A DNA stretch of 64,000 nucleotides from contig NC_059396.1 of the NCBI RefSeq assembly GCF_905220565.1, positions 5,367,206 to 5,431,205 of the forward strand. The letters run 5' to 3'. The notes below the pieces were generated by a model that worked only from the letters and a program-made list of their open reading frames with translations, did not search any database and was not told the origin of the DNA. The first letter of the stretch is position 1, and the number at the start of each line of letters is the position of its first letter. The translations under genes and the position numbers were made by a program. This DNA is from Melitaea cinxia (lineage: Eukaryota > Arthropoda > Insecta > Lepidoptera > Nymphalidae). Shown piece by piece: positions 62,145 to 64,000 of the stretch.

Positions 62145-62350
62145 TTGATACTAGCTAGGCTCGCGACTTCATTCGCGTGTAATTATAATTATAATTATAA
62201 TAAAAAAATATTGTTCTGTTCGTAGAATTACAAAATAAATAAATTTCTGAAATAAAAGTAGCCTAATTTACTCCTTATTTCATTAGCTATCTAGATGGTA
62301 ACGTCAAAATCAGTCCAGTCGTTTCAGTAATTAGCCGGAGCAAACAGACA
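62145..62350 (-). mobile_element. Helitron-like fragment
   Basis: On the minus strand it ends GAATGAAGTCGCGAGCCTAG then CTAGT, with an internal 'TCCGGCTAATTACTGAAACG' block typical of Lepidoptera Helitrons. The (AGAC)n stretch at 62346-62362 follows. Confidence 0.45.
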
Positions 62351-62394
62351 GACAGACAGACAAAAATTCTAAAAAATGTTTTTATTTATTTATT

Positions 62395-63085
62395 TATTTT
62401 ATTTTCTTACATCTAATATTACAGGCATAACCCAATTCATTAGATATAGTAAAGGAGACAAAAAGCGAAAGGAAAAAAATGTTAAACTATAATTAAAAAA
62501 GAATTGGCTGACTTGAACATAATACTAAAAACAAAACAATAATAAATATAAAAATATTAAATTCATTTCTCATAACATATTATATACAAAGTAACTTTTG
62601 CGAATTCACTCCACGAATAAGAAAAAGGTCTAGTGTGTCAGCCACCAAGTTTAGCGTTCTGACTGAACGAGCAAGGGGGCCGTTGCGCACTAGCTCGGTT
62701 CTGCCGTGGGGTACTGCAAATAAGCTCGGTCGCTGTCTTCGTTGTAGATGATACCTATCGAGTACGCTCAAACCTATCCACTGCAGTACCCCTGGATTAT
62801 TGACAATAACGCGAAATAATTTTAAAATATAAGTTGCCAGAGCCAGCTCTCTCCTAGTCTCCAACTTGTTGTATCCAACCATGCCCAATACAAACAATGT
62901 TGGATACATCATGGGATACAAGGGATACACGCCATAAAGCCTATGGTAAAGAAACCTCGTGAATTTATTTTGAACACGTTCCAGTATGAGACTGTATTTG
63001 ACTTCATGTGTAGACCATACTACCGCATTATACTCAAGCTGACTTCTTATTAGGGCATCATACAGTAAAGAGATTGCTTATTTTG
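62395..63085 (-). mobile_element. Jockey/CR1-type LINE, 3' fragment
   Basis: Minus-strand reading gives IRSQLEYNAVVWSTHEVKYS, LILERVQNKFTRFLYHRLYG, then VGYNKLETRRELALATYILK and a stop near 62580. 'LEY...VW.P' and 'ER.Q.KF.R.L' are the C-terminal landmarks of Jockey/CR1-clade reverse transcriptases. The frame from 62930 to 62580 is intact. An A-rich (TTTA)n tail lies at 62377-62402. It is 5'-truncated. Confidence 0.82.
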
Positions 63086-63263
63086 GTATATGTACCGTGT
63101 ATAAATCAATATACATTTAGTAAAAAGGTGTTACTTTAATATTACAAACAGACACTCCAATTTTATTCATTTGTGTAGATAAGTTTTGTACCCTCTTGGT
63201 CTGCCCCCACTGATTTTATCCAATATCGTAATAGCATATTTTTTGCATAGATGCTTGTCTTAC

Positions 63264-63362
63264 CGATTTCTTCTTCTCTTGGATGTCATGCAAATCTTCC
63301 CTTAAATCTTCCTTTGTGTATGTTCTTTTTTCCTTCTTCTTTCTTATCTGCAAAGAACTCAT
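63264..63362 (-). CDS. Possible transposase first exon with HTH-like N-terminus
   Basis: On the minus strand an ATG at 63362 opens 33 codons (MSSLQIRKKKEKRTYTKEDL, continuing REDLHDIQEKKKS) and ends at a donor, TCG|GTAAGAC. The 'R.YTKEDL...L.DI..KK.S' pattern is what one sees at the start of psq/pogo-type helix-turn-helix domains. It lies inside the GCGTCCA element. The following exons are not found and may have been deleted or displaced by the LINE and SINE insertions. Confidence 0.45.
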
Positions 63363-64000
63363 CTTAAACAGAAAAAAATAAAATAAGTAATTTCTATTAA
63401 ACTTTTAGTTTCATGTATTAAACTTATAGAATTAATTTAAAAAATGGACGCGATTTAGTTTTCTTATTAATCCCTTTAGGTATAGTTTGCGTCCATTGCG
63501 GACGCAAAGTGGAAGTTTTATAAATTCGGTGTAGCAGTTCGCGTCCACCTTATTTTAACTATTAAGTATAAAAAAAAAAAAAGCAAATTCATAATTATTA
63601 TAATTCCTTTTATCATAACCAACGCCTAGAAACAGCTATGTATCCAAAATAAACATAAAACAATAAAAGACTCACCTTCAAACGAACCACTGCCCACTAT
63701 TTTCTTCTCATTATTCCGTGCCTTCGCGCTCTCTTGTTGAACAGCCCTCACTAACTATTTTTTTACCCAGGATTGCTTGGACGCACGGAACTTTTGTCTA
63801 TGCGTACGTGCCTCTTATACATTGAGGTATTAGCCGGTAATTATTTTTCGACTTATTGGTGTCTTAGTATACTTAATTTCGAGACTTTTCAAAGTGAGAT
63901 CCGTAAAATGGACGCGAATTGGGCGGTGGACGCGAACAGGCGCAATGACCCTAATTTGTAAATGATAACAACAGGTCATCGCAGATTTCGAAACATTGGT

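Larger units (their letters stand above)
61162..63956 (-). mobile_element. Element with GCGTCCA-rich ends
   Basis: Ends are inverted over at least 28 bp: TAGGGTCATTGCGCCTGTTC (left) and the same in reverse at 63936-63956, both followed inward by GCGTCCAC. The motif TTYGCGTCCA recurs near both ends: about 61187, 61373, 61392 and 61410 on the left, and 63446, 63487, 63497, 63538, 63778, 63909 and 63926 on the right, in both orientations. A minus-strand exon at 63362-63264 encodes a possible transposase N-terminus. A LINE fragment and a SINE-type repeat have inserted in the middle. The target duplication is unclear (AAT at both ends at most). Confidence 0.65.

Overview
The window is nuclear DNA from an insect, most likely a moth or butterfly. 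It is AT-rich, its genes are split by GT-AG introns, and it is full of repeats typical of Lepidoptera: tRNA-headed SINEs sharing a 'GCCTATGCCCAGCAGTGGGA'-type tail, RTE LINEs ending in ATGATG, CTAG-ending Helitrons, and mariner, Tc1 and P-type DNA transposons. The order-level call is an inference from repeat content and from protein resemblance recalled from memory; no database was searched.

Four protein-coding genes can be assembled exon by exon with consistent splice phases. On the + strand are the 3' part of a TTLL3-type tubulin glycylase (3-2235, N-terminus outside the window), a complete ARGLU1 homologue (3473-7715, five exons, 253 aa) and a complete MPDU1 homologue (12164-13370, four exons, 247 aa). 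On the - strand is a large TTC14 homologue (41411 down to 21080, 18 exons, about 1183 aa) with an S1 domain, TPRs and a long RS/RGG tail. A first exon of an unidentified + strand gene probably starts near 57.8 kb (ATG at 57993) and runs out of the window. The genes do not form an operon. ARGLU1 and TTC14 are both RS-type proteins expected in nuclear RNA metabolism; MPDU1 acts in ER dolichol-sugar use and TTLL3 on axonemal tubulin.

Region by region: 0-14 kb is gene-dense, with a LINE-in-SINE nest in an ARGLU1 intron and a 1.3-kb mariner between ARGLU1 and MPDU1. 14-20.5 kb is a transposon graveyard: a Tc1 deletion derivative carrying a retroposon, a Helitron, and a 3.2-kb TTAA-flanked element. 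21-41.4 kb is TTC14, whose introns hold an RTE LINE (itself carrying a palindromic element) and a 3.2-kb terminal-inverted-repeat transposon with an ACAT duplication. 42-52.3 kb holds a P-type transposase remnant and two non-autonomous P elements, each with matched terminal inverted repeats, a perfect 8-bp target duplication and THAP-domain exons. 53.5-57 kb has an RTE copy inside a hAT-like element, a Helitron and microsatellites. 58-64 kb is probably the first intron of the unidentified gene, ending in a 2.8-kb element whose ends carry many GCGTCCA motifs and which holds one helix-turn-helix-like exon.

The points most worth following are a candidate poison exon in ARGLU1, the paired THAP-bearing P elements, the GCGTCCA element, the uncharacterised ACAT element, and the repeat-multiplied splice donors plus an apparent frameshift in TTC14.
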